Assembly (NCBI RefSeq): GCF_023242365.1 | Contig: NZ_JALLIX010000012.1 | Span: 82,665-146,664 of the forward strand | Direction: 5' to 3' | DNA from: Pseudomonas sp. MWU13-2100 | Lineage (GTDB): Bacteria > Pseudomonadota > Gammaproteobacteria > Pseudomonadales > Pseudomonadaceae | DNA: 64,000 nt | Program-made: the position numbers and the translations under genes | Shown: piece after piece, positions 9,454 to 19,019 of the stretch | Position numbering within the stretch: position 1 is the first letter of the stretch | Layout of the letters: each line of letters starts with the position of its first letter | The notes under the pieces: model-generated | Seen by the model: only the letters and a program-made list of their open reading frames with translations | Told to the model about the DNA's origin: nothing | The model's database searches: none

Positions 9454-9751
9454 GAATATTGAAACTGGATTTCAATGAGCAGTCATTAAACGGGCGAGGG
9501 CTGGCTTGGCCGATGGCGTCCCTTACAGTAGGTGACGGTAATTTTAGAGTAATAGATGGACGTCGCATGTTCTATTAGGCAATAAGAGCCGTGAACATAT
9601 CACCGGAAATATTGTAACGATTGATGTTTCCGACGGGCATCGGCAAACAGGTTTACTCAGGCGCAGTGTTGCGAGGAATCAAGATTCCCAGCGCGAGCAA
9701 TCGAACGGCAACCCATTGCTCCCGCATAGAGCAGGAGCGGGCAATGAAACG
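9454..9751. other. Intergenic region at the right edge of the insert
   Basis: No gene is supported. The stretch 9540-9640 is A/T-richer than the flanks and presumably carries the promoter of the leftward lipoprotein gene, though no convincing -35/-10 pair stands out. I see no tRNA or att-like repeat. Confidence 0.45.
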
Positions 9752-10012
9752 TCACTCCACTGGTGGATTCAACCTCGCCTCCAGCTCCGCCACCTTCGCC
9801 TCCAGACTCTCCAACCGTGCCCGCGTGCGCGCCAACACCACCATCTGGCTGTCGAACTCCTCGCGGCTGACCAGGTCCAGCTTGCTGAAGCCGCTCTGCA
9901 ACAGCACCTTGAACTGACTTTCGAATTCCTGGCGGGGCAGGGGTGTTTCACCGCTGAACAAACGGGAGGCGTGGCCGCTCAGGGCATCGAGGAAAGCTTT
10001 GGGCGCAAGCAT
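9752..10012 (-). CDS. ubiK: UbiK (BMFP/YqiC) ubiquinone-biosynthesis accessory factor
   Basis: 86 residues: an amphipathic N-terminal half (APKAFLDALSGHASRLFSGE) and a C-terminal coiled coil (RTRARLESLEAKVAELEARL), exactly the BMFP layout. UbiK assists aerobic ubiquinone biosynthesis by binding UbiJ and contacting membrane lipid, and forms a trimeric coiled coil. The position next to glnK is the usual one in Pseudomonas. The GTTCCGGAAACAG spacer upstream leads into the regulated glnK promoter region. Confidence 0.92.
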   Translation of the reverse strand: MLAPKAFLDALSGHASRLFSGETPLPRQEFESQFKVLLQSGFSKLDLVSREEFDSQMVVLARTRARLESLEAKVAELEARLNPPVE

Positions 10013-10102
10013 GGCTAAGGTTCCGGAAACAGATTACCAACCAGTGTACCACGCAGTGTCTATAGTCATTTCCATGGGGGCGGGCGCACGGTTTTCGCGC
10101 AT

Positions 10103-10133
10103 TGCGCCAGTGCGGTGCGCACCGTTGTTGTGC
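10103..10133 (+). promoter_or_regulatory. Two overlapping NtrC-like enhancer sites
   Basis: The NtrC consensus is GCACC-N5-GGTGC. Site 1, TGCGCCAGTGCGGTGCGCA (10103-10121), contains GCGCC-N5-GGTGC with one mismatch. Site 2, GCACC-GTTGT-TGTGC (10119-10133), also has one mismatch. They lie about 80-110 bp upstream of the -24 element, the usual enhancer distance. They probably mediate nitrogen-limitation induction of glnK-amtB. Confidence 0.65.
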
Positions 10134-10208
10134 GTATAGCCGGGGCGCAACGTGCTTTTTCACCCATCACAGCGGCCAAGGGACTGAAAACGTTGGTTTT
10201 TATGGAGC

Positions 10209-10224
10209 TGGCAAGCTTTCTGCT
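10209..10224 (+). promoter_or_regulatory. Sigma-54 (RpoN) promoter of glnK-amtB
   Basis: TGGCAAGCTTTCTGCT matches the RpoN consensus TGGCAC-N5-TTGCW with the GG and GC at exact spacing and two mismatches. Together with the upstream NtrC-like sites it gives a complete nitrogen-responsive promoter. The predicted start is near 10236, leaving a ~190-nt leader. Confidence 0.65.
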
Positions 10225-10263
10225 TAGTTGCCAGTGACCCATGCACTGATGCAGTCGCTGTGA

Positions 10264-10767
<504 letters not shown>

Positions 10768-10801
10768 GCCGCCAAACCCCAACGCCCCAGGAGAAAACAA
10801 T

Positions 10802-12142
10802 ATGACTCTGCGTAAATTCGCAGGGCTAGGAGCCCTGTTGTCCCTCGTAATGCCAGCCTTGGCCATGGCGGCGGACCCGGTACCTGCTCCAGTCCTCAAT
10901 TCCGGTGATACCAGCTGGATGCTGACCTCGACAGCCCTGGTGCTGTTCATGACTATTCCGGGCCTCGCGCTGTTCTACGGCGGTATGGTGCGCTCGAAAA
11001 ACATTCTTTCCGTGATGATGCAGTGCTTCGCCATTACCGGTCTGATCACCATTCTGTGGTTCATTTATGGCTACAGCATGGCGTTCGACACCACCGGGAT
11101 GGAAGCCAACGTCGTCAACTACAACTCCTTCGTCGGTAGCCTGGCCAAGGCCTTCCTCGCGGGCATAACGCCGGCCAGCATCACCGGACCGACGTCGCTG
11201 TTCCCCGAGTCGGTGTTCGTCACCTACCAGATGACCTTCGCCATCATCACCCCGGCGCTGATCGTCGGTGCCTTCGCCGAACGTATGAAGTTCTCCGCGA
11301 TGCTGGTGTTCATGGGCGTGTGGTTCACTCTGGTCTATGCGCCGATTGCGCATATGGTCTGGAGCGGTCCGGGTTCCCTGCTGGGCGACTGGGGCGTACT
11401 CGACTTCGCCGGCGGCACCGTGGTGCACATCAACGCCGGTGTTGCTGGCCTGGTAGCCTGCCTGGTACTGGGCAAGCGCAAAGGTTTCCCGAGCACCCCG
11501 ATGGCGCCACACAACCTCGGTTACACCCTGGTGGGCGCGGCCATGCTGTGGGTCGGCTGGTTCGGCTTCAACGCCGGTTCCGCCGCCGCAGCCAACGGCA
11601 CCGCCGGCATGGCGATGCTGGTCACCCAGATCGCTACCGCTGCCGCCGCACTGGGCTGGATGTTCGCCGAGTGGCTGACCCACGGTAAACCAAGTGCCCT
11701 GGGCATCGCTTCGGGCGTGGTTGCCGGTCTGGTCGCCATTACCCCGGCTGCCGGCACCGTCGGCCCTATGGGCTCGCTGATCATCGGCCTGGCGGCCGGT
11801 GTGGTGTGCTTCTTCTGCGCTACCACCCTGAAACGCAAACTGGGCTATGACGACTCCCTGGACGCCTTCGGCGTGCACGGTATCGGCGGTATGCTCGGCG
11901 CGATCCTCACCGGTGTGTTCGCCGCACCGTCCATGGGCGGCTTCAACACTGCCACCACCGACATCGCCGCACAAGTCTGGATCCAGTGCAAAGGCGTCGG
12001 CTTCACCGTCATCTACACGGCGATCGTCACCTTCATCATCCTCAAGGTGCTGGATGCCGTGATGGGGCTGCGTGCGACCGACGAAGAAGAGTCGGTGGGC
12101 CTGGACCTGGCGCAACACAACGAGCGCGGTTACAACTTGTAA
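10802..12142 (+). CDS. amtB: Ammonium transporter AmtB
   Basis: 446 residues with a cleavable signal (ALAMAAD) and about eleven transmembrane helices. Conserved channel sequences include FYGGMVRSKNILSVMMQCF, DFAGGTVVHINAGVAGLV and DAFGVHGIGGMLGAILTG, the last two holding the pore histidine pair. AmtB trimers conduct ammonium across the inner membrane and are blocked by GlnK. RBS AGGAGAA precedes the ATG. It shares the nitrogen-regulated promoter of glnK and ends at a strong terminator at 12159. Confidence 0.96.
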   Translation: MTLRKFAGLGALLSLVMPALAMAADPVPAPVLNSGDTSWMLTSTALVLFMTIPGLALFYGGMVRSKNILSVMMQCFAITGLITILWFIYGYSMAFDTTGMEANVVNYNSFVGSLAKAFLAGITPASITGPTSLFPESVFVTYQMTFAIITPALIVGAFAERMKFSAMLVFMGVWFTLVYAPIAHMVWSGPGSLLGDWGVLDFAGGTVVHINAGVAGLVACLVLGKRKGFPSTPMAPHNLGYTLVGAAMLWVGWFGFNAGSAAAANGTAGMAMLVTQIATAAAALGWMFAEWLTHGKPSALGIASGVVAGLVAITPAAGTVGPMGSLIIGLAAGVVCFFCATTLKRKLGYDDSLDAFGVHGIGGMLGAILTGVFAAPSMGGFNTATTDIAAQVWIQCKGVGFTVIYTAIVTFIILKVLDAVMGLRATDEEESVGLDLAQHNERGYNL

Positions 12143-12158
12143 ACGCAGCAAAAAAAAC

Positions 12159-12183
12159 TGCCCGGCTTGCCGGGCATTTTTTT
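12159..12183 (+). terminator. Rho-independent terminator of glnK-amtB
   Basis: TGCCCGG-CTTG-CCGGGCA (12159-12176) followed by seven T residues, starting 17 nt past the amtB stop. Confidence 0.9.
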
Positions 12184-12279
12184 GCCTGGAGTTTGTCATT
12201 GAAAAAGGCACTGAAAGGATTTATCCAAAGGCATTACGGCCAAAACCCCAGGGCGTTTTTGTAAGGGCCGATTGCTTAC

Positions 12280-12312
12280 AGCAAAGCAAGAGTATTAGGC
12301 GCTTTGCTTTTT
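12280..12312 (+). terminator. Second hairpin with T tract ahead of yjbQ
   Basis: AGCAAAGC (12280-12287) and GCTTTGCT (12301-12308) pair perfectly around a 13-nt loop and end in a T run. It lies 43 nt upstream of the yjbQ start, so it could be a backup terminator or an attenuator in the yjbQ leader. Confidence 0.5.
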
Positions 12313-12354
12313 TCCACAGCGCGCTAGAATGCGCGCCGAAGGGCGGAGAACTGT

Positions 12355-12780
12355 ATGTGGCAACAGACCCTGATTACCTTGCGGGCCAGGCCCCGGGGTT
12401 TTCATTTGGTGACCCAGGAGTTGCTCGACGGTTTGCCTGGGCTCCAGGCATGCCAGGTCGGCCTGTTGCATTTGTGGCTGCAGCATACCTCGGCCTCGTT
12501 GACCATCAACGAGAATGCCGATCCGGTGGTCCGTCGCGACTTCGAGCGTTTTTTCAACCGGCTGGTACCCCAGGTCAAGGCCGATTATGAACACAACGAC
12601 GAAGGCGCGGACGATCTGCCGGCGCACTTCAAGGCCAGTTTGCTTGGCTGTCAGCTGACTTTGCCGGTCACGGCGGGACGGTTGGCCCTGGGTAGCTGGC
12701 AAGGTGTCTATCTGGGCGAGCACCGGGATCATGGCGGTGCTCGTAAAGTCCTTGCCACCCTTTACGGTGATGGGGCATAA
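12355..12780 (+). CDS. yjbQ: YjbQ family protein (UPF0047)
   Basis: 141 residues, the usual UPF0047 length. Family motifs are visible: [40 protein letters not shown] and [16 protein letters not shown]. Members are small trimeric proteins with a metal/phosphate-binding site; some show weak thiamine-phosphate synthase activity, and the physiological role remains unsettled. It is monocistronic between terminators and the sutA gene. Confidence 0.92.
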   Translation: MWQQTLITLRARPRGFHLVTQELLDGLPGLQACQVGLLHLWLQHTSASLTINENADPVVRRDFERFFNRLVPQVKADYEHNDEGADDLPAHFKASLLGCQLTLPVTAGRLALGSWQGVYLGEHRDHGGARKVLATLYGDGA

Positions 12781-12882
12781 GCCGCTGGTATGCAGCGGAT
12801 GTTGAATTTTTTCTGGCAGCCTTCGACAGTCGGCGTAGCTGGGCTATAACTAATCTGCTTTTCGCAAGTCATGAGGTAGAAC

Positions 12883-13212
12883 ATGAGCGACGATGATCTG
12901 GAAAACGACGACCTCGAGGTCGGTGAAGACGACGAAACCGAAGAAGGTCTGGAAGCGGCAGCTGAAGACGTAGACGTTGCCGACGACGACGGCGCTGATG
13001 CGCCGGTACCCACCGCCAAAGGCAAGGCCAAGGCGGCGGTGTCGGTTGACGAACTACCGAGTGTTGAAGCCAAGAACAAGGAACGCGATGCCCTGGCCAA
13101 AGCCATGGAAGAGTTTCTTGCGCGTGGCGGCAAGGTGCAGGAAGTCGAGGCCAATGTGGTGGCCGATCCCCCCAAGAAGCCGGATAACAAATACGGCAGC
13201 CGGCCTATCTGA
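12883..13212 (+). CDS. sutA: SutA, RNA polymerase-associated survival regulator
   Basis: 109 residues, with a highly acidic disordered N-terminal tail (about residues 1-40, runs of D and E), a short central helix (ERDALAKAMEEFLARGGKVQ) and the conserved C-terminus ADPPKKPDNKYGSRPI. This matches SutA of P. aeruginosa, which binds RNA polymerase beta and raises transcription of rRNA and maintenance genes in slow growth. The position near amtB and yjbQ agrees with that species. RBS GAGGTAG lies upstream, and a strong terminator follows at 13241. Confidence 0.88.
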   Translation: MSDDDLENDDLEVGEDDETEEGLEAAAEDVDVADDDGADAPVPTAKGKAKAAVSVDELPSVEAKNKERDALAKAMEEFLARGGKVQEVEANVVADPPKKPDNKYGSRPI

Positions 13213-13240
13213 GTCTCAGCGCCGGGTTTGTGCTTTGTTG

Positions 13241-13270
13241 AAAAAGCCCGCCGTCGCCGCGGGCTTTTTC
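13241..13270 (+). terminator. Rho-independent terminator after sutA
   Basis: AAAAAGCCCGC-N7-GCGGGCTTTTT, an 11-bp perfect stem with A and T flanks that can act in both directions. Confidence 0.92.
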
Positions 13271-13301
13271 ATGGCTCCTGATTGGGCAGGGGCGGCGGGT
13301 C

Positions 13302-13434
13302 TGTGGCGAGCGGGCTTGCCCGCGCTGGGCTGCGAAGCGGCCCTAAAACCTGCGAATCCGGTGCCTCAGGCAGGCCGAGGTGGTCGGTTTTACGACTGCT
13401 ACGCAGCCGAGCGCGGGCAAGCCCGCTCGCCACA
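13302..13434. repeat. REP doublet (REPIN), copy 1
   Basis: TGTGGCGAGCGGGCTTGCCC at 13302 is repeated in inverted orientation ending at 13434 (GGGCAAGCCCGCTCGCCACA). The inner part differs between copies. This is the paired-REP arrangement common in the P. fluorescens group. Copies 2 and 3 are at 24158 and 37733. Confidence 0.9.
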
Positions 13435-13447
13435 CCACAAGTGTTAC

Positions 13448-14155
13448 TCAGGCAGGGCTGTTCCAGCCGGCCAGCAGTGCCGGCAACTCGGCCAGGCTGC
13501 GAACCTGCGCATCCGGCTGCCGTTCCGCCTCCCAGGCCTTGCCCGTGGGGTTGTACCAGATCGCCCGCAGACCGGCCTGCTGGGCCCCGGCGATGTCGTC
13601 CCCAGGGTGATCGCCGATATGCACCGCCGCGCCGGCCGGGACATTTCCGCCGCGCACCAGGGCTTCGTGGAACAGCCGTGAGTCCGGCTTGGCAATACCG
13701 ATGTCTTCGGCACACAGCGCAAAGCGGAAATAGTCGGCGAGCCCGAGGCGACGGACATCGGCATTGCCATTGGTGACCACCCCCAGGGCAAAGGAGCGGC
13801 CCAGGGCCTGCAGGGTCGGCTCGACCTCCGGAAACACGGCGATCTGGTGGCGGGCATGGATAAATACCTCGAAACTCTCCTCCGCCAGGCGCGAAGCCTG
13901 CTCGTGCGAGTAACCGGCCTCTTCCAGGGCATGGAACAGCACCCGCCGACGCAAGGCGCTGATGCGGTGCTTGAGCGTCGGCTCCTTGAGCAGCACCCGT
14001 TCGCGGATCGCCCAGAGGTGTTCCACCGGTACGCCGCCCAGGTCCGGTGCATGCTCGGCCAGCCATTCACGCAAAACGGTCTCCGCGCTGTGGATCACCG
14101 GCGCGGTATCCCACAGGGTATCGTCAAGGTCGAAGGTGATCAGCTGAATCGTCAT
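13448..14155 (-). CDS. yigB: HAD-superfamily phosphatase, YigB-like
   Basis: 235 residues with all HAD motifs: I, ITFDLDDTLWD near the start; II, GVVTNGN; III, the Lys in GIAKPDSRLF; IV, IGDHPGDDIAGA. A cap domain lies between motifs I and II. E. coli YigB dephosphorylates 5-amino-6-(5-phosphoribitylamino)uracil in riboflavin synthesis, and is also encoded next to xerC, supporting orthology. The start codon overlaps the xerC stop (TAATG), so the two are translationally coupled. Confidence 0.9.
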   Translation of the reverse strand: MTIQLITFDLDDTLWDTAPVIHSAETVLREWLAEHAPDLGGVPVEHLWAIRERVLLKEPTLKHRISALRRRVLFHALEEAGYSHEQASRLAEESFEVFIHARHQIAVFPEVEPTLQALGRSFALGVVTNGNADVRRLGLADYFRFALCAEDIGIAKPDSRLFHEALVRGGNVPAGAAVHIGDHPGDDIAGAQQAGLRAIWYNPTGKAWEAERQPDAQVRSLAELPALLAGWNSPA

Positions 14156-15051
14156 TACTCACTGTCCTTGCTGCGTTTTGCCCGGGGATGGGCGCTGTCA
14201 TAGACGGTTGCCAGGTGCTGGAAGTCCAGGTGGGTGTAGATCTGCGTGGTCTTGATGTCCGAGTGGCCGAGCAGCTCCTGCACGGCGCGCAGATCTTGGG
14301 ACGACTCCAGCAGGTGACTGGCGAAGGAGTGCCGGAGCATGTGCGGGTGCAGGTTCTGCCCCAGTTCGCGCTCGCCGGCGGCCTTGACCCGCAGTTGAAT
14401 GGCCCGGGGGCCGAGGCGGCGGCCTTGCTGGCTGACAAACACGGCATCGTCCGCCGGGTTGCTCAGGGCCCGCAATGGCAGCCAGCTCTGCAAGGCTTCC
14501 CGGGCTTTGCGGCCGACCGGCAGGACGCGGGTCTTGCTGCCTTTGCCGTGGACCTGCACCAGGCCGTCAGCCAGGTCCAGTTGTTCCAGATCGAGTCCGG
14601 CCAGCTCCGACAGGCGCAGGCCCGAGGAGTAGAACAGCTCGAGAATGGCCTGGTCGCGACGGGCAATAAAGTCGTCCTCCACCCCGCCATCCAGCAGTTG
14701 CAGGGCGCGGTCGGTGTCCAGGGTCTTGGGCAGGCGGCGTTCGCCCTTGGGCGGTGCCAGGCCGGTGGCCGGGTCGTGAGTGCACAGGCCTTCGCGGTTG
14801 AGGTACAGGTACAGCCCGCGCACCGCCGAAAGCAGCCGGGCCAGGCTGCGGGAGGACTGGCCCTGCTGGTGCAGGCGGGCGATCAGGCGGCGCAGGCGCT
14901 GGATATCCAGGGCGCTCCAGCTGTCGATCTGTTCCTTGGCGCAAAAGCCCAGGACCTTGTTCAAGTCGCGGCGATAGGCTTGCAGCGTATGGGGCGACAC
15001 CTGGCGCTCACTGCGCAGGTGCTCGCAGTAGGCGTCCAGCTGTCGCTCCAT
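14155..15051 (-). CDS. xerC: Tyrosine recombinase XerC
   Basis: 298 residues. The N-terminal SAM-like core-binding domain ([20 protein letters not shown]) is followed by the catalytic domain with [27 protein letters not shown], the [15 protein letters not shown] block and its nucleophilic Tyr. Together with XerD it resolves chromosome dimers at dif near the terminus. The neighbours dapF, DUF484 and yigB are the conserved Xer cluster. It is not a phage integrase despite the shared fold. Confidence 0.95.
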   Translation of the reverse strand: MERQLDAYCEHLRSERQVSPHTLQAYRRDLNKVLGFCAKEQIDSWSALDIQRLRRLIARLHQQGQSSRSLARLLSAVRGLYLYLNREGLCTHDPATGLAPPKGERRLPKTLDTDRALQLLDGGVEDDFIARRDQAILELFYSSGLRLSELAGLDLEQLDLADGLVQVHGKGSKTRVLPVGRKAREALQSWLPLRALSNPADDAVFVSQQGRRLGPRAIQLRVKAAGERELGQNLHPHMLRHSFASHLLESSQDLRAVQELLGHSDIKTTQIYTHLDFQHLATVYDSAHPRAKRSKDSE

Positions 15052-15053
15052 GG

Positions 15054-15779
15054 CTAGCGCACCGAGCGCAGGGCGGGGGTGAAGCGCGGAACCACGCGGC
15101 CCATGACTTCGGCGATATAGCTGAGGAACAGGGTGCCCACCGAGCTTTTGTAGTGTTGCGGGTCACGGCTGGCCACGGCAAGGACGCCATGTATGCCCTG
15201 ATGGCTGATGGCAACCACTGCGGTAGAGCCGATCTGCTTACGCTGTTCTTCGCCGAACAGGAAGTCCAGCTCATGCTCGCGCAGGCTGCCGCTGATGCTC
15301 TTGCCTTCCGAGAGCAGGCCGCCGATGGCTTGTTGGGCTTCGGCATGGCTGACCCAGCGGCCCACCGGCATGGCGTTGTCGCCGAACAGGATCAGGCCGA
15401 CGAAGGGCACCTGGAAATCCTGGCGCAGGCTGTCTTCCACGGCCATGACCAGGTCGTCGAGGCTGGCGGCATCCATCAGCGCGAGGATCAGGCGACGGGT
15501 TTTCTCGAACAGGCGATCGTTGTCCCGGGCCACGTCCATCAACTGCGACAGGCGATGGCGCATCTCGATGTTGCGCTCACGGAGGATTTTCATCTGGCGC
15601 TCGACCAGCGACACCGTGTCGCCGCGCCGATGAGGAATGCGCAGCGCCGGCAGCAGTTCCTCGTGCTCGACGAAGAAATCCGGATGAGCCTCCAGGTAGG
15701 CGGCGACCTGCGCCGCCTCAAGGCTCTGCGCTGGCGGCTCGTGGGGCTGTTCGGCTGGAACCTGAGGCTGGTCGGTCAT
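15054..15779 (-). CDS. DUF484 family protein
   Basis: 241 residues from the ATG at 15777-15779, which gives [12 protein letters not shown]; an upstream in-frame start would add an unlikely 12 residues. A GAF-like fold covers the C-terminal half ([40 protein letters not shown]), preceded by a helix ([20 protein letters not shown]). The family always lies between dapF and xerC. No biochemical role is established. It is packed with 2-nt spacing to xerC, indicating one operon. Confidence 0.9.
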   Translation of the reverse strand: MTDQPQVPAEQPHEPPAQSLEAAQVAAYLEAHPDFFVEHEELLPALRIPHRRGDTVSLVERQMKILRERNIEMRHRLSQLMDVARDNDRLFEKTRRLILALMDAASLDDLVMAVEDSLRQDFQVPFVGLILFGDNAMPVGRWVSHAEAQQAIGGLLSEGKSISGSLREHELDFLFGEEQRKQIGSTAVVAISHQGIHGVLAVASRDPQHYKSSVGTLFLSYIAEVMGRVVPRFTPALRSVR

Positions 15780-15792
15780 GGTATTGGCTCGC

Positions 15793-16623
15793 TTATAGAC
15801 GCACTTGTCCTTCATACACCCGAACGGCAGGACCCGTCATCATCACCGGTTCGCCGACACCCGCCCATTCGATGGACAGGCGTCCGCCGGGCAGGTCGAG
15901 GGTCACTGGCGAATCCATCCAGCCCTGGCTGATGGCGGCTACCGCGGCGGCGCAGGCGCCGGTCCCGCAGGCCTGGGTTTCCCCGGCGCCACGTTCCCAG
16001 ACTCGCAGTTGTCCGCGGTGGCGGTCAATCACTTGCAGGAAGCCGACATTGACTCGGGCCGGAAAGCGCGGGTGATGTTCGATCTTCGGTCCCAATTCAT
16101 GCACAGGCGCGCTGTTGATGTCGCTGACCCGCAGCACTGCATGGGGATTGCCCATGGACACCGCGGCCAGGTCGACGCTCTGACCGTCGACATCCACGGC
16201 GTAGCTGCTGGCCTGCTGCTCGGCCAGGAACGGAATCTCGGCCGGTACCAGGCGCGGCGGGCCCATGTTCACGCTGATCTGGCCGTCCTGGCGGACATCC
16301 AGCTCGATGATCCCGCTCTTGGTTTCGACGCGGATCTGGCGCTTGGCGGTCAGGCGTTTGTCGAGCACGAAACGGGCGAAACAACGGGCACCGTTGCCGC
16401 ACTGTTCCACTTCCGAGCCGTCGGAATTGAAGATCCGATAGCGGAAATCCACCTCCGGATTGCTCGGCGCCTCGACGATCAGCAACTGGTCGAAGCCGAT
16501 GCCGGTGTGGCGGTCACCCCATTGCTTGGCGTGCTTGGGCTGGATATGCGCGTGCTGGCTGACCAGGTCGAGGACCATGAAGTCGTTGCCCAGGCCGTGC
16601 ATCTTGGTAAAACGCAGCAGCAT
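15793..16623 (-). CDS. dapF: Diaminopimelate epimerase
   Basis: 276 residues starting [20 protein letters not shown]. Both catalytic cysteines are present: [11 protein letters not shown] and [13 protein letters not shown]. It interconverts LL- and meso-diaminopimelate for lysine and peptidoglycan synthesis. The frame extends upstream, but the ATG at 16621-16623 fits the family start and lies 4 nt after the lysA stop. It is co-transcribed with lysA, which uses its product. Confidence 0.96.
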   Translation of the reverse strand: MLLRFTKMHGLGNDFMVLDLVSQHAHIQPKHAKQWGDRHTGIGFDQLLIVEAPSNPEVDFRYRIFNSDGSEVEQCGNGARCFARFVLDKRLTAKRQIRVETKSGIIELDVRQDGQISVNMGPPRLVPAEIPFLAEQQASSYAVDVDGQSVDLAAVSMGNPHAVLRVSDINSAPVHELGPKIEHHPRFPARVNVGFLQVIDRHRGQLRVWERGAGETQACGTGACAAAVAAISQGWMDSPVTLDLPGGRLSIEWAGVGEPVMMTGPAVRVYEGQVRL

Positions 16624-16627
16624 GGTC

Positions 16628-17875
16628 TTACTCCGGCAGCAGGCTTTCGCCGGCATACAGCTCGGCGACCGTCTCGCGACGACGCACTTCGAACATCTGC
16701 TCGCCATCCACCAGCACTTCGGCGGCGCGGCCGCGAGTGTTGTAGTTGGAGCTCATGACGAAACCATAGGCGCCGGCCGAGCGCACGGCCAGCAGGTCGC
16801 CTTCCTCAAGGGCCAACTGACGTTCCTTGGCCAGGAAGTCGCCAGTCTCGCAGATCGGCCCGACGATATCGTAGACCCGCCCGGCGGCTTCGCGCGGACG
16901 CACGGCGCTGACGCCCATCCAGGCCTGGTACAGGGCCGGGCGGATCAGGTCGTTCATCGCCGCGTCGACAATGGCGAAATCCTTGTGTTCGGTGTGCTTG
17001 AGGTACTCGACCTGGGTCAGCAGTACACCGGCATTGGCGACGATGTAGCGGCCCGGCTCGAACATCAGCCCCAGGTCGCGACCGGCAATACGCTCGCGCA
17101 CGGCCTTGATGTAGTCGCCGACCAGCGGAGGCTCTTCGTCGCTATAACGTACGCCGACGCCGCCACCGAGGTCGATGTGCTGCAGGTAGATGCCGCATTC
17201 GCCGAGGCGGTCGATCAGCGCCAGAAGGCGGTCGAGGGCGTCGAGGAAGGGTTCGAGGGTGGTCAGTTGCGAGCCGATATGGCAGTCGACACCCAGCACT
17301 TCCAGGTTCGGCAGTTGCGCGGCGCGGATGTAGACATCCTCGGCATCGGCAATGGCGATGCCGAACTTGTTCTCTTTGAGCCCGGTGGAGATGTACGGGT
17401 GGGTGCCGGCGTCGACATCCGGGTTGACCCGCAACGAGATCGGCGCACGCACGCCCAGCTCGGCCGCCACCACTTGCAGGCGTTCCAGCTCTTCGCTGGA
17501 CTCGATGTTGAAGCAGTGCACACCGACTTCCAGAGCGCGGCGCATGTCTTCACGGGTCTTGCCGACGCCGGAGAAGACGATCTTGTCGGCGCTGCCGCCG
17601 GCGGCCAGGACCCGCTCCAGTTCGCCACGGGAAACGATGTCGAAACCGGCGCCGAGGCGCGCCAGGACATTCAGCACGCCCAGGTTGGAGTTGGCCTTGA
17701 CCGCGAAGCAGACCAGGTGCGGCATGCCTTCGAGGGCATTGGCATACGCGTTGTACTGCGCCTCGATGTGCGCGCGGGAATAGACGTAGGTTGGCGTGCC
17801 AAAGCGCTCGGCAATGGCGGACAAAGCTACACCTTCCGCGAACAGCTCACCGCCACGGTAGTTAAAAGCTTCCAT
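16628..17875 (-). CDS. lysA: Diaminopimelate decarboxylase
   Basis: 415 residues, a fold-type III PLP enzyme. It contains the PLP Lys in [12 protein letters not shown], the glycine-rich [23 protein letters not shown], and [11 protein letters not shown] with a conserved substrate-site Cys. It makes lysine from meso-diaminopimelate. It is the second gene of lptM-lysA-dapF-DUF484-xerC-yigB, all reading leftward with 1-13 nt gaps. Confidence 0.96.
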   Translation of the reverse strand: MEAFNYRGGELFAEGVALSAIAERFGTPTYVYSRAHIEAQYNAYANALEGMPHLVCFAVKANSNLGVLNVLARLGAGFDIVSRGELERVLAAGGSADKIVFSGVGKTREDMRRALEVGVHCFNIESSEELERLQVVAAELGVRAPISLRVNPDVDAGTHPYISTGLKENKFGIAIADAEDVYIRAAQLPNLEVLGVDCHIGSQLTTLEPFLDALDRLLALIDRLGECGIYLQHIDLGGGVGVRYSDEEPPLVGDYIKAVRERIAGRDLGLMFEPGRYIVANAGVLLTQVEYLKHTEHKDFAIVDAAMNDLIRPALYQAWMGVSAVRPREAAGRVYDIVGPICETGDFLAKERQLALEEGDLLAVRSAGAYGFVMSSNYNTRGRAAEVLVDGEQMFEVRRRETVAELYAGESLLPE

Positions 17876-17884
17876 GGTGATCCC

Positions 17885-18046
17885 TTAGTAGGTGTCGTGC
17901 TGGTGCGCTTTGGCTTGCGAGGACTTGGCCTGGTCGTTCGGGTTCTGGCTGTCATCGGGCAGATACAGCGGACCTTTTTGACCGCAGGCGGAGACGAGGC
18001 AAGCGATCGCGAGGAGCGCAGCAAGGGAAGAGATCAGGCGCTTCAT
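17885..18046 (-). CDS. lptM: LptM (YifL) small lipoprotein
   Basis: 53 residues. Signal MKRLISSLAALLAIACLVSAC with the lipidated Cys at 21, followed by the diagnostic GQKGPLYLPDD motif. LptM helps LptD-LptE form native disulfides during assembly of the LPS translocon in the outer membrane. The ATG at 18044-18046 is chosen for the signal peptide; the longer open frame lacks one. Leads the lysA-dapF operon, as lppL/yifL does in relatives. Confidence 0.93.
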   Translation of the reverse strand: MKRLISSLAALLAIACLVSACGQKGPLYLPDDSQNPNDQAKSSQAKAHQHDTY

Positions 18047-18260
18047 GGCGAAATCCTTTGAAAAAGCATTAATTGCGCCGGAGTATACCGGCCACCCGGC
18101 GGCTTGCCTATGCGGGCCGCTGCCCGTCCGGCGGCGCCCGGGCACCGTTTGTGGATTATTGATGTCACTCTTGGCCCCACGTGGTTATGCTTTGCAATCG
18201 TCCGGGAGCGCTCGTATCTTGCGGCGCTTGAAGGGACAGGCATTTTTCGAGGTTCGCGCA

Positions 18261-18617
18261 ATGAGTTTGACTGAAGCCCGTTTTCACGATCTGGTCGATA
18301 ACACCCAGCAAAATCTGGAAGATGTGTTCGACGAGAGTGGCCTGGATGTGGACCTGGAAAACTCCGGCGGTGTGCTGACCGTGAAGTTCGAAGGCGGCAG
18401 CCAGCTGATCTTCAGTCGCCAGGAGCCGCTGCGTCAGCTCTGGCTGGCGACGTCCAAGCCCACCGGCGGCTATCACTTCGAGTACAAGGAAAGCAGCAGC
18501 GAGGATGAAGACGGCAGCTATTGGTTCTGTGTGAAGAGCGAAGAGAAGCTCAACGAGATCCTGGCGCGCTTTACCCTGGACCAGGCCGGTGTCGACCTGG
18601 ATTTCGAAGAGATCTGA
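18261..18617 (+). CDS. cyaY: CyaY, bacterial frataxin
   Basis: 118 residues, slightly longer than E. coli CyaY. It begins MSLTEARFHDLVDNTQQNLE with the acidic ridge DVFDESGLDVDLENSGGVLT, then LIFSRQEPLRQLWLATSKPT and GGYHFEY. Frataxin binds iron through acidic residues and regulates Fe-S cluster assembly by IscS. It is divergent from lptM and followed after 2 nt by a DUF1289 gene, making a two-gene unit. Confidence 0.94.
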   Translation: MSLTEARFHDLVDNTQQNLEDVFDESGLDVDLENSGGVLTVKFEGGSQLIFSRQEPLRQLWLATSKPTGGYHFEYKESSSEDEDGSYWFCVKSEEKLNEILARFTLDQAGVDLDFEEI

Positions 18618-18619
18618 TC

Positions 18620-18841
18620 GTGACGCAGCAAACCGCCCCGGTACGCCCGGCGAAGCCGTTGTACAGCAACGTCAGCCCGGCCGTGCCGTCGCCTTGTGTG
18701 AGCCTTTGCCGGCTGGATGAGCAGAAAATTTGTATCGGCTGTTTTCGGCATGTCGAGGATATCCGCGAGTGGCGCGCGGCGGATGATGCGCGTCGCCGGG
18801 TGATCTGCGAGCAGGCCCGGCAGCGCCAGGCCCGGGCCTGA
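18620..18841 (+). CDS. DUF1289 cysteine-rich small protein
   Basis: 73 residues from GTG 18620, immediately after the cyaY stop. The DUF1289 signature is complete: SPCVSLCRLDEQKICIGCFR with four cysteines, then HVEDIREWRAADDARRR. The cysteines could hold a metal or Fe-S cluster; the function is unknown. Coupling to the iron-binding CyaY is suggestive only. Confidence 0.88.
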   Translation: MTQQTAPVRPAKPLYSNVSPAVPSPCVSLCRLDEQKICIGCFRHVEDIREWRAADDARRRVICEQARQRQARA

Positions 18842-19019
18842 CGAGGTCGCTGGGGCATTGTGGAGAAGGGGGCTGCCTGTGGCGATGGAGCTGCCTGTGG
18901 CAGGGGCTTGCCTGTGGCGAGGTGGCTCGCCACAGGTCAGTCCTCTAGATCCCATCTCTGCACCGGACCGGGCCCTTTTCCCGGGTTGTGTATTTACGCC
19001 GCTGTGGTAGTGTCCGGGT
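18842..19019. other. Spacer with degenerate REP-like sequence
   Basis: Contains repeated CTGTGGC units near 18890-18935 and GTGGCGAGGTGGCTCGCCAC, a REP-like hairpin reduced relative to the three full REPINs. No gene. Confidence 0.5.

Noticed and set aside
14155..15051. XerC as a phage or island integrase
   Set aside because: It lies in the conserved dapF-DUF484-xerC-yigB cluster and has the length and motifs of housekeeping XerC.
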